In this document: positions 33,732-41,960 of the stretch, in pieces
Position numbering within the stretch: the stretch's first letter is position 1
Layout of the letters: the number at the start of each line of letters is the position of its first letter
Assembly (NCBI RefSeq): GCF_937958975.1
Contig: NZ_CALGRE010000043.1
Location: 1-50,482 of the forward strand
From: an uncultured Eubacterium sp.
Lineage (GTDB): Bacteria; Bacillota; Clostridia; Lachnospirales; Lachnospiraceae
DNA length: 50,482 bases
Reading direction: 5' to 3'
Program-made: the position numbers and the translations under genes
The notes under the pieces: model-generated
Seen by the model: only the letters and a program-made list of their open reading frames with translations
Database searches by the model: none
Told to the model about the DNA's origin: nothing

Positions 33732-35042
33732 TTATTCCTCAGTAATTTCAGATTCTGTATTATCTTGTTCTAAATTAGATTCTTCTTTAGGCTCAACAAC
33801 GACTTTTACTAAATCAATTCTTTTGTCGTCCATTTTAATAACAGTAAGCCGGCAGTTATCAATAGTGACACAATCTCCTTTATTTGGGAGTCGGTCCAGA
33901 TGTTCAATAATAAGTCCGCCAAGCGACTCATAATCTTCAGAGTCAATATTGGTCTCCAGCTGATCATTAAAATCATCCAGATTAATTGAACCTTCAACGA
34001 TATACTCGTGGTCACCAATTTGTCTTAAAACCTGTTCTTCTGCTTCGTCAAATTCATCATGGATATCACCGATGATTTCCTCCACAATATCCTCTAATGT
34101 AATGAGCCCTTCACATTGTCCGTATTCATCTAAGACGATACACATACCGGGTTCCTTATTCCTCATTTCAATCAGAAGGTCGTTCAGTTCTTCTTTTTCG
34201 TGAGTGTAATAAGGTTCACGCATAAGCTTTCTGATATCAAAAGTAGAATTATCAACCTCATTTATAATCATGTCTTTTATATTGATAATTCCTACAACAT
34301 TATCGGTATCCTCCTTGTAGACTGGCATTCGAGTGTATTTATCTTCCTTTATTACGTCTAACAATTCGTTATAAGTAATATCAATAGGAACCATTGTAAT
34401 GTCAATCTTTGGAATCATAATATCCTTTGCACATGTATCTCCAAAGTCAAATACGTTATTAATCATATCAAATTCATCTTCTTCAATGATTCCTTCTTCC
34501 TGACTCACACCAACTATGGTACGGAGTTCATCTTCTGTAATAGAAGCGGAATTTAAATTAATGTTGACACGGAATATTTTAAGCATAAAACTCGAAAATA
34601 CATTTAAGACAAAAATAAAAGGTGTAAGAATTATCATAAAAAATCTTACATATTTTGCATATGCAAGAGCCATAGACTCTGCATGAATCGTAGCAATTGT
34701 CTTAGGAATTATTTCTCCGAAAATAATAATTGTAAGCGTGAGCAGACCGACACCGATACTCACAATCCAGCTTACATGAAAAACATTCTGCGTAAATATT
34801 GTTGTGAGAGACGAGGCTGCTATGTTGACAATATTATTGCCAATTAGAACCGTACTGAGCATTTTTCTGGAGTTTTCTAATACTTTATCCAGAATCACAG
34901 CTTTTTTATTACCGTCGTCAATCAACATTCTTAAACGTACTTTGTTGACTGTGGTAAGAGCAGTTTCGGCAGAAGAAAAAAATGCCGAGAATAATAATAA
35001 AATTAATAATATGCATAGCAAGGCTATGTCACTGGGTCCCAT
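33732..35042 (-). CDS. CNNM/HlyC-type membrane protein with CBS domains
   Basis: The 436-aa protein has an N-terminal DUF21/CNNM domain with four hydrophobic segments (starting LCILLILLLFSAFFSSAETAL), a CBS-domain pair (about residues 205-330, DIMIPKIDITMVPID and KYTRMPVYKED) and a C-terminal CorC_HlyC domain, then an acidic tail. Relatives are linked to magnesium/cobalt transport; 'hemolysin' in the old name is misleading. I chose the ATG at 35042, which follows AAGGAG on the minus strand; an in-frame upstream start at 35087 has no such site. Confidence 0.9.
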   Translation of the reverse strand: MGPSDIALLCILLILLLFSAFFSSAETALTTVNKVRLRMLIDDGNKKAVILDKVLENSRKMLSTVLIGNNIVNIAASSLTTIFTQNVFHVSWIVSIGVGLLTLTIIIFGEIIPKTIATIHAESMALAYAKYVRFFMIILTPFIFVLNVFSSFMLKIFRVNINLNSASITEDELRTIVGVSQEEGIIEEDEFDMINNVFDFGDTCAKDIMIPKIDITMVPIDITYNELLDVIKEDKYTRMPVYKEDTDNVVGIINIKDMIINEVDNSTFDIRKLMREPYYTHEKEELNDLLIEMRNKEPGMCIVLDEYGQCEGLITLEDIVEEIIGDIHDEFDEAEEQVLRQIGDHEYIVEGSINLDDFNDQLETNIDSEDYESLGGLIIEHLDRLPNKGDCVTIDNCRLTVIKMDDKRIDLVKVVVEPKEESNLEQDNTESEITEE

Positions 35043-35190
35043 AAAGTTCTCCTTATAAAAAATATTCCAGGTTTTGCCTGTTAGCAATGATTGTACAAAA
35101 ACATTATATTAAAGTCAAGAATCCGTAATAAAATATACGTTCAACAAATATAAATTATTATATAAAAATATTTAAATAGTAAGGGGAAAA

Positions 35191-35212
35191 GCCGGTTGGT
35201 AAAATCACCGGC
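35191..35212 (+). promoter_or_regulatory. Hairpin before the TIGR04086-like gene
   Basis: GCCGGT and ACCGGC pair perfectly across a 10-base loop, ending 9 bases before the start codon and touching a weak AGGTAG ribosome-binding site. It may influence translation. There is no T-run, so it is not a terminator. Confidence 0.35.
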
Positions 35213-35221
35213 AGGTAGAGT

Positions 35222-35578
35222 ATGAAAAAAGTAATAATGACATTGTTGAAAGAAACATTGGCGGAAATGATAATAAGTGCAATATTACTGGCAGTGGTAT
35301 CCTTTATTGTACTTAAAATTTCTCCATCTCTGTCTACAGTAAAAACTTTAATTCTTGTAATATATGGAATATCGTGTTTTTGCGGTGGGATTATTATGGG
35401 AAAAGTCATGGAAACAAAGAAATTCTTATGGGGAGCGCTTGCCGGAGTTGTCTATTTTGCAATTATTATAGCGGTAGCATTTATTGCAAAAGGAAATGTT
35501 TCAGCCGGAACTGTAGGAATTGTGTCGGGAATTATTGTATCAACCGGTGCCGGAACAATAGGAGGAATGATTAGCTGA
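35222..35578 (+). CDS. TIGR04086-like four-helix membrane protein
   Basis: This 118-aa protein is almost entirely hydrophobic with four membrane segments (about 12-32, 40-60, 67-88 and 95-116) and Gly-rich packing (CGGIIMGK, SGIIVSTGAGTIGGMIS). It matches the TIGR04086 type of membrane protein commonly found next to SCIFF peptide genes in Clostridia, and SCIFF is indeed the next gene. The ribosome-binding site is weak and next to a hairpin. The function is unknown; a role in the SCIFF pathway or in export is only suggested by position. Confidence 0.85.
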   Translation: MKKVIMTLLKETLAEMIISAILLAVVSFIVLKISPSLSTVKTLILVIYGISCFCGGIIMGKVMETKKFLWGALAGVVYFAIIIAVAFIAKGNVSAGTVGIVSGIIVSTGAGTIGGMIS

Positions 35579-35598
35579 AAAACCGATAAAGAAAACGT

Positions 35599-35626
35599 TT
35601 GAAAAAATAGTATATTGTGTTATAAT
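35599..35626 (+). promoter_or_regulatory. Promoter of the SCIFF peptide gene
   Basis: TTGAAA and a perfect TATAAT, spacing 16, lie 65 bases upstream of the peptide start, so the peptide has its own promoter. Confidence 0.7.
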
Positions 35627-35690
35627 AGCGTAAGAATTGTGCTTATTTTACATAAATTGCAATGGCACAAAAAAGATTTGGAGGATTACC

Positions 35691-35831
35691 ATGAAACATA
35701 TTAAGACATTAAATGCAAAAACATTAAAGGACACAATGAAAAAAGGTGGTTGTGGTGAATGTCAGACATCATGCCAGTCAGCATGTAAGACATCATGTAC
35801 AGTAGGAAATCAGACTTGCGAAAACAAATAG
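35691..35831 (+). CDS. scfA: SCIFF six-cysteine peptide precursor
   Basis: SCIFF (six cysteines in forty-five residues) peptides are ribosomally made and modified by a radical-SAM maturase that forms thioether links (ranthipeptide class). The 46-aa precursor has leader MKHIKTLNAKTLKDTMKKGG and a core GECQTSCQSACKTSCTVGNQ with TCENK after it. Cysteine spacing is as in the family: C-GE-C-x3-C-x3-C-x3-C-x6-C. ATG 35691 follows TTGGAGGA; the frame is open upstream but has no better start. The maturase gene follows. Confidence 0.96.
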   Translation: MKHIKTLNAKTLKDTMKKGGCGECQTSCQSACKTSCTVGNQTCENK

Positions 35832-35850
35832 GAAAATAGTATCACAGATT

Positions 35851-35885
35851 ATTATAACAGAGCCGATTTTCGACTCTGTTATAAT
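35851..35885 (+). terminator. Hairpin between SCIFF peptide and maturase genes
   Basis: ATTATAACAGAG and CTCTGTTATAAT are perfect 12-base arms, with a further CG/CG pairing past one mismatch. No T-run follows, so it may slow or partly stop transcription or stabilise the peptide mRNA, giving more peptide than enzyme. Confidence 0.6.
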
Positions 35886-35909
35886 GCGTTAAAAAGGGAG
35901 GACATTACA

Positions 35910-37271
35910 GTGATTCATCAGTACAAAAGTAATGGATATAATATTGTAATGGATGTTAACAGTGGAGCAGTCCATGTTGTTGATGATGTTACATATGATG
36001 TCATTGCTTTATATGAGGAACTGGGAGCGGACGAAATAATAGCAAGGTTACATTCAACGTATAATGAAATGGAAATCACAGAGGCTATTGAGGAAGTAAA
36101 CCAGTTAAAAGAAGATGGACAGCTGTTTACCCAGGATATTTATCAGCCATTTGTTGAAAAGTTTAAAGAGACGCGTCAGACCGTTGTAAAGGCTTTATGT
36201 CTTCATATCGCCCATGATTGTAACCTGGCATGTAAGTATTGTTTTGCAGAAGAAGGGGAGTATCATGGACGAAGAGAGCTGATGAGTTTTGAGGTCGGAA
36301 AGAAAGCACTTGATTTTCTTGTGGCAAATTCAGGAAACAGAGTGAATCTGGAGGTTGACTTTTTTGGTGGGGAGCCACTTATGAACTGGGATGTAGTGAA
36401 GCAGTTGGTAGAGTATGGCCGCTCATTGGAGGAAAAAAATAATAAAAAATTCAGATTTACTTTGACAACCAATGGGGTACTTCTCAATGATGAGATTATG
36501 GAATATCTGAATAAGGAGATGTCAAATGTTGTCTTAAGTCTTGATGGAAGAAAAGAAGTAAATGACAATATGAGACCTTTCCGGACAGGGAAAGGGAGCT
36601 ATGATTTGATTGTTCCAAAGTTCCAAAAGCTTGCAGAAAGCCGTAATCAGACGGATTATTATGTGAGAGGTACATTTACGAGAGATAATCTTGATTTCTC
36701 AGAGGACGTAAAACATTTTGCCGATTTGGGATTTAAGCAGATGTCGATTGAGCCTGTCGTGGGTCCGGAAGAAGACCCGTATTCCATAAGGGAAGAAGAT
36801 TTGCCTGTAATTATGGAAGAGTACGATAAGCTGGCTCTTGAGTACATAAAAAGGGAAAAAGAAGGAAAGGGCTTTAATTTTTTCCATTTTATGATTGATT
36901 TAAACCAGGGACCGTGTGTTTACAAGCGATTGTCAGGATGTGGTTCCGGTACAGAATATCTTGCTGTTACACCATGGGGAGATTTTTATCCATGTCATCA
37001 GTTTGTCGGAAACGAAGAGTTTCTGATGGGTAATGTTTCTGATGGTATTGTCAGGGAGGACTTGATTACAAAGTTTAGTAATTGCAACGTGTATTCAAAA
37101 GAAAAATGCAAAAACTGCTTCGCGAGATTTTACTGCAGCGGAGGTTGTGCTGCAAATTCATATAATTTTCATGGCACAATTAATGATGCTTATGATATTG
37201 GATGTGAAATGCAGAAAAAAAGGGTGGAATGCTCAATAATGATAAAAGCGGCATTGGCAGATGCCGACTAG
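35910..37271 (+). CDS. scfB: SCIFF radical-SAM maturase
   Basis: This 453-aa enzyme modifies the SCIFF peptide. It has an N-terminal peptide-recognition (RRE-like) region, the radical-SAM cluster motif CNLACKYCFA (CX3CX2C, about residue 110), and a C-terminal SPASM-type region with several more cysteines (GCGSG, YPCHQFVG, KCKNCFARFYCSGGCAAN) for auxiliary iron-sulfur clusters. Translation starts at GTG 35910 behind GGGAGG. It lies after the peptide gene and 18 bases before secDF. Confidence 0.95.
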   Translation: MIHQYKSNGYNIVMDVNSGAVHVVDDVTYDVIALYEELGADEIIARLHSTYNEMEITEAIEEVNQLKEDGQLFTQDIYQPFVEKFKETRQTVVKALCLHIAHDCNLACKYCFAEEGEYHGRRELMSFEVGKKALDFLVANSGNRVNLEVDFFGGEPLMNWDVVKQLVEYGRSLEEKNNKKFRFTLTTNGVLLNDEIMEYLNKEMSNVVLSLDGRKEVNDNMRPFRTGKGSYDLIVPKFQKLAESRNQTDYYVRGTFTRDNLDFSEDVKHFADLGFKQMSIEPVVGPEEDPYSIREEDLPVIMEEYDKLALEYIKREKEGKGFNFFHFMIDLNQGPCVYKRLSGCGSGTEYLAVTPWGDFYPCHQFVGNEEFLMGNVSDGIVREDLITKFSNCNVYSKEKCKNCFARFYCSGGCAANSYNFHGTINDAYDIGCEMQKKRVECSIMIKAALADAD

Positions 37272-37289
37272 TAGGAAAGAGGTTATAAG

Positions 37290-39539
37290 ATGAAAATTAG
37301 AATGAACAAAACAAAGGGAATGATATTCTTTATACTTTCTCTTGCCGTAATGGCATTTGCCGGTTACGTTATTATGTTTGGCATAGGGGACCGTGGACAG
37401 GCTAAGTATATTACACAGGGTCTCGACCTTAAAGGTGGCGTAAGTATCACATACCAGGTAGCAAAAGAAGATAGAAATAAGTTAGACAGCAATACTTTAG
37501 AAGCTACAAGAGGAAAACTGGAAAAGAGAATCCATAATTTTAGTACAGAGGCTACAGCATATAAACAGGGCGATGATAGAATTACAGTTGAAATTCCCGG
37601 CGCTTATGATGCAGATAAAGTTCTCGAAGAGTTAGGAAAACCGGGTTCACTTTATTTCTGTACAAAGGCAGATTCAGAACCAACGAAAGAACAGTTGGAA
37701 AATAAAGAATATATTCAGTTGAAAGATACGCCAAACGGACAGCATGATGGATATTATCAGGTATGGCTTACCGGAGAGAGCGTTTCAGATGCAGTTGGAC
37801 AGGCCAGAACAAATGAAAATACAGGTAAGATTGAAAACGTAGTTTCACTTCAGTTTAACAGTGAGGGTACTACAGCTTTTGGTGATATGACATCACAGCA
37901 TGTCAACGATACCTCCTATATTATTTATGACGGTGAGGTTTTAAGCTATCCGACAATCAATCAGGCAATTACAGGTGGACAGGCTGAAATTTCAGGAAAT
38001 TTCACTCTCGAAGATGCACAGACATTGGCTTCCAACATCAAGATTGGTTCTCTTGATCTTTCATTGGATGAATTAAGCCATAGTGTACAGAGTGCACAGT
38101 TAGGTAATGATGCATTATCAAAGAGTATTAAAGCCGGTATTATCGGTTTTATCATTATAATTATTTTCCTGTTAATTGTTTACAGACTTCCGGGTCTTGC
38201 AGCAGGTTTTGCTTTATTCTCATATTTGGAATTAATGCTTCTCGCATTAAATGGATTTGATTTGACATTAACACTTCCGGGTATCGCGGGTATTATCCTG
38301 AATATAGGTATGGCGGTTGACGCTAACGTTATTATATATGCCCGTATTAGAGAAGAGATAGCGGCAGGAAAGACAGTAAAGAGTGCTATTAAGATAGGAT
38401 TTAAGAAAGCCACATCAGCGATTGTCGATGGAAATATTACAACATTGATTGCGGCGTTAGTTCTTCTCTGGAGAGGTTCAGGAACCGTTCAGGGATTTGC
38501 AATGACTCTTGCAATTGGTATTTTTATCCAATTATTTACCTCACTTGTTATTTCAAGAGGTTTAGTATGGATGTTATATTATATGGGATTCCAGAATCCT
38601 GTATTCTACGGTAAAGAAAAAGTTAAAAAGACAATCAAGTTTGTAGAAAGAAAAACAATTTGTTTCGCTATTTCTATTTTGATTATTGTAGTAGGTCTTG
38701 GTTCAATTATTGTTAATTCTGCAAAGGGAGACGGAGCATTTAACTTAAGTATCGAATTTAAGGGCGGTTCTTCTGTAAGCGTACAGTTTGATAAGGATTA
38801 TACAATTGATGAGTTTAATGATGAAATTAAACCGGAAATAGAAAAGTTACTTGGAACAACAGATGTTCAGGGACAGAAAGATACAGCTACAAAGGGATTA
38901 TTCTCAATTAAGACAAAGAAGTTAGAAGGAGAAGAAATGACTAACTTTAAGAAGCTTTTAATTGATAAATACCAGGCTGTTGATGATAAACAGAATTTTA
39001 ATGATACAGAAATTTCAGATACGATTAGTTCGGAAATGAGAAGAGATGCTGTTGTTGCTACAATTATTGCGACAATCTTCATGTTGATTTATATCTGGTT
39101 CAGATTTAAGAACGTACATTTTGCCCTTGCTGCTGTTATTGCATTGGTTCATGACGTACTTATCGTTGTCGGTTTCTATTCATTGTCAAGGGTAACAGTA
39201 GGTACTACATTTATTGCCTGCCTTCTTACAATCGTAGGTTACTCAATTAATGCTACAATCGTTATTTTCGACAGAATCAGAGAAAATAAGGCTGTAATGA
39301 AGCGTGGCGAGACAATGATTGAAAAGATTGACCAGAGTATTACACAGACTCTCACAAGAAGTATTTACACTTCATTAACGACATTTATCATGGTATTTAT
39401 GATATATGTAATGGGTGTATCATCAATCAGAGAATTCACATTGCCATTAATGGTAGGTATCGTTGCAGGTGCTTATTCATCAGTATTTATTACAGGTGCA
39501 TTATGGTATGTAATGAAAGGTAAGAAATACGATAAATAG
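37290..39539 (+). CDS. secDF: Fused SecD-SecF protein translocase subunit
   Basis: SecDF uses the proton/sodium gradient to help pull proteins through SecYEG. The 749-aa protein is a natural SecD-SecF fusion: SecD part with QGLDLKGGVSITYQV, a large extracellular P1 domain and six membrane segments (about residues 280-430, including LNIGMAVDANVIIYARIREE), then SecF from about 450 with SIEFKGGSSVSVQFD and VGYSINATIVIFDRIREN. It follows the SCIFF maturase gene and ends at a strong terminator. No yajC is nearby in this window. Confidence 0.97.
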   Translation: MKIRMNKTKGMIFFILSLAVMAFAGYVIMFGIGDRGQAKYITQGLDLKGGVSITYQVAKEDRNKLDSNTLEATRGKLEKRIHNFSTEATAYKQGDDRITVEIPGAYDADKVLEELGKPGSLYFCTKADSEPTKEQLENKEYIQLKDTPNGQHDGYYQVWLTGESVSDAVGQARTNENTGKIENVVSLQFNSEGTTAFGDMTSQHVNDTSYIIYDGEVLSYPTINQAITGGQAEISGNFTLEDAQTLASNIKIGSLDLSLDELSHSVQSAQLGNDALSKSIKAGIIGFIIIIIFLLIVYRLPGLAAGFALFSYLELMLLALNGFDLTLTLPGIAGIILNIGMAVDANVIIYARIREEIAAGKTVKSAIKIGFKKATSAIVDGNITTLIAALVLLWRGSGTVQGFAMTLAIGIFIQLFTSLVISRGLVWMLYYMGFQNPVFYGKEKVKKTIKFVERKTICFAISILIIVVGLGSIIVNSAKGDGAFNLSIEFKGGSSVSVQFDKDYTIDEFNDEIKPEIEKLLGTTDVQGQKDTATKGLFSIKTKKLEGEEMTNFKKLLIDKYQAVDDKQNFNDTEISDTISSEMRRDAVVATIIATIFMLIYIWFRFKNVHFALAAVIALVHDVLIVVGFYSLSRVTVGTTFIACLLTIVGYSINATIVIFDRIRENKAVMKRGETMIEKIDQSITQTLTRSIYTSLTTFIMVFMIYVMGVSSIREFTLPLMVGIVAGAYSSVFITGALWYVMKGKKYDK

Positions 39540-39551
39540 TTAAAGTTTTAG

Positions 39552-39584
39552 AAACGGTATCACCTATCGGGTGATACCGTTTTT
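39552..39584 (+). terminator. Terminator after secDF
   Basis: AAACGGTATCACC and GGTGATACCGTTT form a 13-base stem with a short loop and a five-base T-run. Confidence 0.9.
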
Positions 39585-39611
39585 GTGATTGTAATTATAA
39601 AGGATATAATT

Positions 39612-41366
39612 ATGAGAGAAAAATGGTTTTTGCAGACAAAACGTGCAGATTTCAATAGAATAGCGGAAAAATATAAGGTTAGTCCTGTGATTGCAAGAAT
39701 AATACGAAACAGAGACATTATAGAAGATAAAGATATCTATGAATATTTGAATGCCGATATATCTCATATAGGTTCGCCGTGGCTTTTTAAGGATATGGAT
39801 AAGGCAGTAGATATCTTGAGAATAAAAATAAGCCAGGGAAATAAAATAAGAATTATATGTGATTATGATGTTGATGGCATTACGTCGGGCTATATTCTTC
39901 TAAGAGCTTTAAGAGAGAGAGGAGCATATATCGATATTGTTGTTCCTCATCGTATAGAGGATGGGTATGGTATCAATGAAAAGCTGATAAAAAAGGCATT
40001 TGATGATGATGTGGACACGATTCTCACATGTGATAACGGAATTGCCGCATATCATCAGATTCAATATGCGAAAAACCTCGGAATGACAGTGATTGTGACA
40101 GACCATCATGAGGTACCTTTTGAGGAGCAGGAGGGAATGAAAAAGTATTTGATACCGAATGCAGATGCAATAATTAATCACAAACAACAGGATTGCAGCT
40201 ATCCGTTTAAAGAATTATGTGGAGCAATGGTGGCTTATCAGCTGATTTCAGCACTTTATGAATCTATGGGAGTGGGAAATAATGAAGTGAGGAAGTTTCT
40301 GCCTTATGCTGCAATCGGAACGGTGTGTGATGTTGTAGAATTAAAGGGAGAAAATAGAACGGTTGTTAAATTGGGGATGGAAGAGTTAAAGCACTCTAAA
40401 GATATTGGTATAAATACTTTGATTGAAGAATGTAAATTAGATAAGAATCATCTAAATTCCTTTCATTTTGGGTTTATTATAGGACCATGCTTAAATGCCA
40501 GCGGAAGATTGGACACAGCAAAATGTGCCATTGAATTATTAGACTGTCAGGATAGTGTGAAAGCAGAGCGATATGCGAAAAAGCTTGTGGAATTAAATGC
40601 AGAGCGTAAAGCTATGACAGATAAAGGGGCAAAAGAAGCAATTCAAATTGCTAAGGATTTAGAGGATAAAGTGCTAGTTATCTATCTTAAAAACTGCCAC
40701 GAGAGCATTGCGGGAATTATTGCAGGAAGAGTGCGGGAACAATATAATAAGCCGACTTTTATATTAACGGATGCAGAGCAGGGGGTGAAAGGTTCAGGAC
40801 GTTCCATTGAAGAGTATGATATGTATGCTGAACTGACAAAGGTGAAAGATATACTCTCAAAATTTGGCGGTCATAAAATGGCAGCCGGAATATCATTAGA
40901 GAGGGAAAATATAGAGTTATTGAGAAAAAAACTCAATGAAAATTGTAATTTATCGGAAGAAGATTTATATTTAAAAGTGTGGATTGACATGCAGCTTCCG
41001 TTAGAATATGTTACAATGGATTTTGTAAAACAATTAGATGTTATAAAACCATATGGAAAAGGAAATGAGAAACCGGTATTTGCCGAAAAAAAGTTAAAGC
41101 TTATAAAATTGCAGATTGCAGGGAAAAACAATAACGTGTTAAAAATGGTTTTGGAAAACAGTAATCATTACCGAATGACTGCCGTAAAGTTTAATAGTGC
41201 GCAAAATTTTATGACATATATGAGAGAAATGTTTGGAGAGGAAGAAATCAATAAAGCGTTACAGGGAATAAAAAATAATATTGAATTTATGGTTACATAT
41301 TATCCTGAAATCAATGAATATCATGGAAGAACCAATTTACAGATTGTTATAGACAGATTTTGTTAA
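39612..41366 (+). CDS. recJ: Single-stranded-DNA exonuclease RecJ
   Basis: RecJ degrades single-stranded DNA 5' to 3' in recombination and repair. The 584-aa protein has the DHH phosphoesterase motifs in order: CDYDVDGITSGYIL, LTCDNGIAA, VTDHHEVP, and a DHHA1 domain with KFGGHKMAAG, followed by a C-terminal OB-like domain. ATG 39612 follows AAAGGA; an in-frame GTG at 39585 lies in the secDF terminator tail and has no ribosome-binding site. apt follows 68 bases downstream, a conserved order in Clostridia. Confidence 0.94.
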   Translation: MREKWFLQTKRADFNRIAEKYKVSPVIARIIRNRDIIEDKDIYEYLNADISHIGSPWLFKDMDKAVDILRIKISQGNKIRIICDYDVDGITSGYILLRALRERGAYIDIVVPHRIEDGYGINEKLIKKAFDDDVDTILTCDNGIAAYHQIQYAKNLGMTVIVTDHHEVPFEEQEGMKKYLIPNADAIINHKQQDCSYPFKELCGAMVAYQLISALYESMGVGNNEVRKFLPYAAIGTVCDVVELKGENRTVVKLGMEELKHSKDIGINTLIEECKLDKNHLNSFHFGFIIGPCLNASGRLDTAKCAIELLDCQDSVKAERYAKKLVELNAERKAMTDKGAKEAIQIAKDLEDKVLVIYLKNCHESIAGIIAGRVREQYNKPTFILTDAEQGVKGSGRSIEEYDMYAELTKVKDILSKFGGHKMAAGISLERENIELLRKKLNENCNLSEEDLYLKVWIDMQLPLEYVTMDFVKQLDVIKPYGKGNEKPVFAEKKLKLIKLQIAGKNNNVLKMVLENSNHYRMTAVKFNSAQNFMTYMREMFGEEEINKALQGIKNNIEFMVTYYPEINEYHGRTNLQIVIDRFC

Positions 41367-41434
41367 GAAAAGTCTGGTATTTTTAATGAACAAATCTGAG
41401 AAAAAAATATATATTATTTAAAGGAGATGATAAA

Positions 41435-41959
41435 ATGCATGAAGTAGAAAAGTACATAAGGAGTATACCTGATTTTCCGGAACCGGGTATTATATTTAGA
41501 GACATCACAACAGTTATGCAGGATGCTGAGGGTTTTAAAATAGCAATTGATGCTATGGTAGAGAAAATAAAAGATTTAGATTTTGACCTGGTAGTGGGAT
41601 TAGAAGCGAGAGGATTTGCCTTTGGAACTCCGATTGCATATGCTGTAAATAAGGGATTTATACCTGTCAGAAAAAAAGGAAAGCTGCCATGTGAAACTAT
41701 CTCCCAAAAATACGATTTAGAGTATGGTTCCGCTGAGATTGAAATGCATGTGGATGCGATTTCTCCGGGACAGAAAGTTGTCATTGCGGATGATTTGATT
41801 GCCACAGGAGGTACTGTAAAGGCTGCAATCGACTTGGTTGAAAAATTAGGAGGAGAGGTAGCAGGCTGCGTCTTCCTGATGGAGTTGGCAGGACTTGAAG
41901 GAAGAAAGAAACTTGAAGGTTATAGAGTAGATGCCGTTGTAACATATGAAGGGAAATAA
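41435..41959 (+). CDS. apt: Adenine phosphoribosyltransferase
   Basis: Apt salvages adenine to AMP with PRPP. The 174-aa protein is standard length and has VGLEARGFAFG and the PRPP-binding loop VVIADDLIATGGT. AAAGGAG precedes the ATG. Its stop codon lies only one base before the relA start, so the two are probably translationally coupled; apt-relA linkage is common in Firmicutes. Confidence 0.97.
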   Translation: MHEVEKYIRSIPDFPEPGIIFRDITTVMQDAEGFKIAIDAMVEKIKDLDFDLVVGLEARGFAFGTPIAYAVNKGFIPVRKKGKLPCETISQKYDLEYGSAEIEMHVDAISPGQKVVIADDLIATGGTVKAAIDLVEKLGGEVAGCVFLMELAGLEGRKKLEGYRVDAVVTYEGK

Positions 41960-41960
41960 T

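Noticed and set aside
35043..35190. yajC or another small gene before the TIGR04086-like gene
   Set aside because: No frame with a ribosome-binding site is present in this AT-rich gap.
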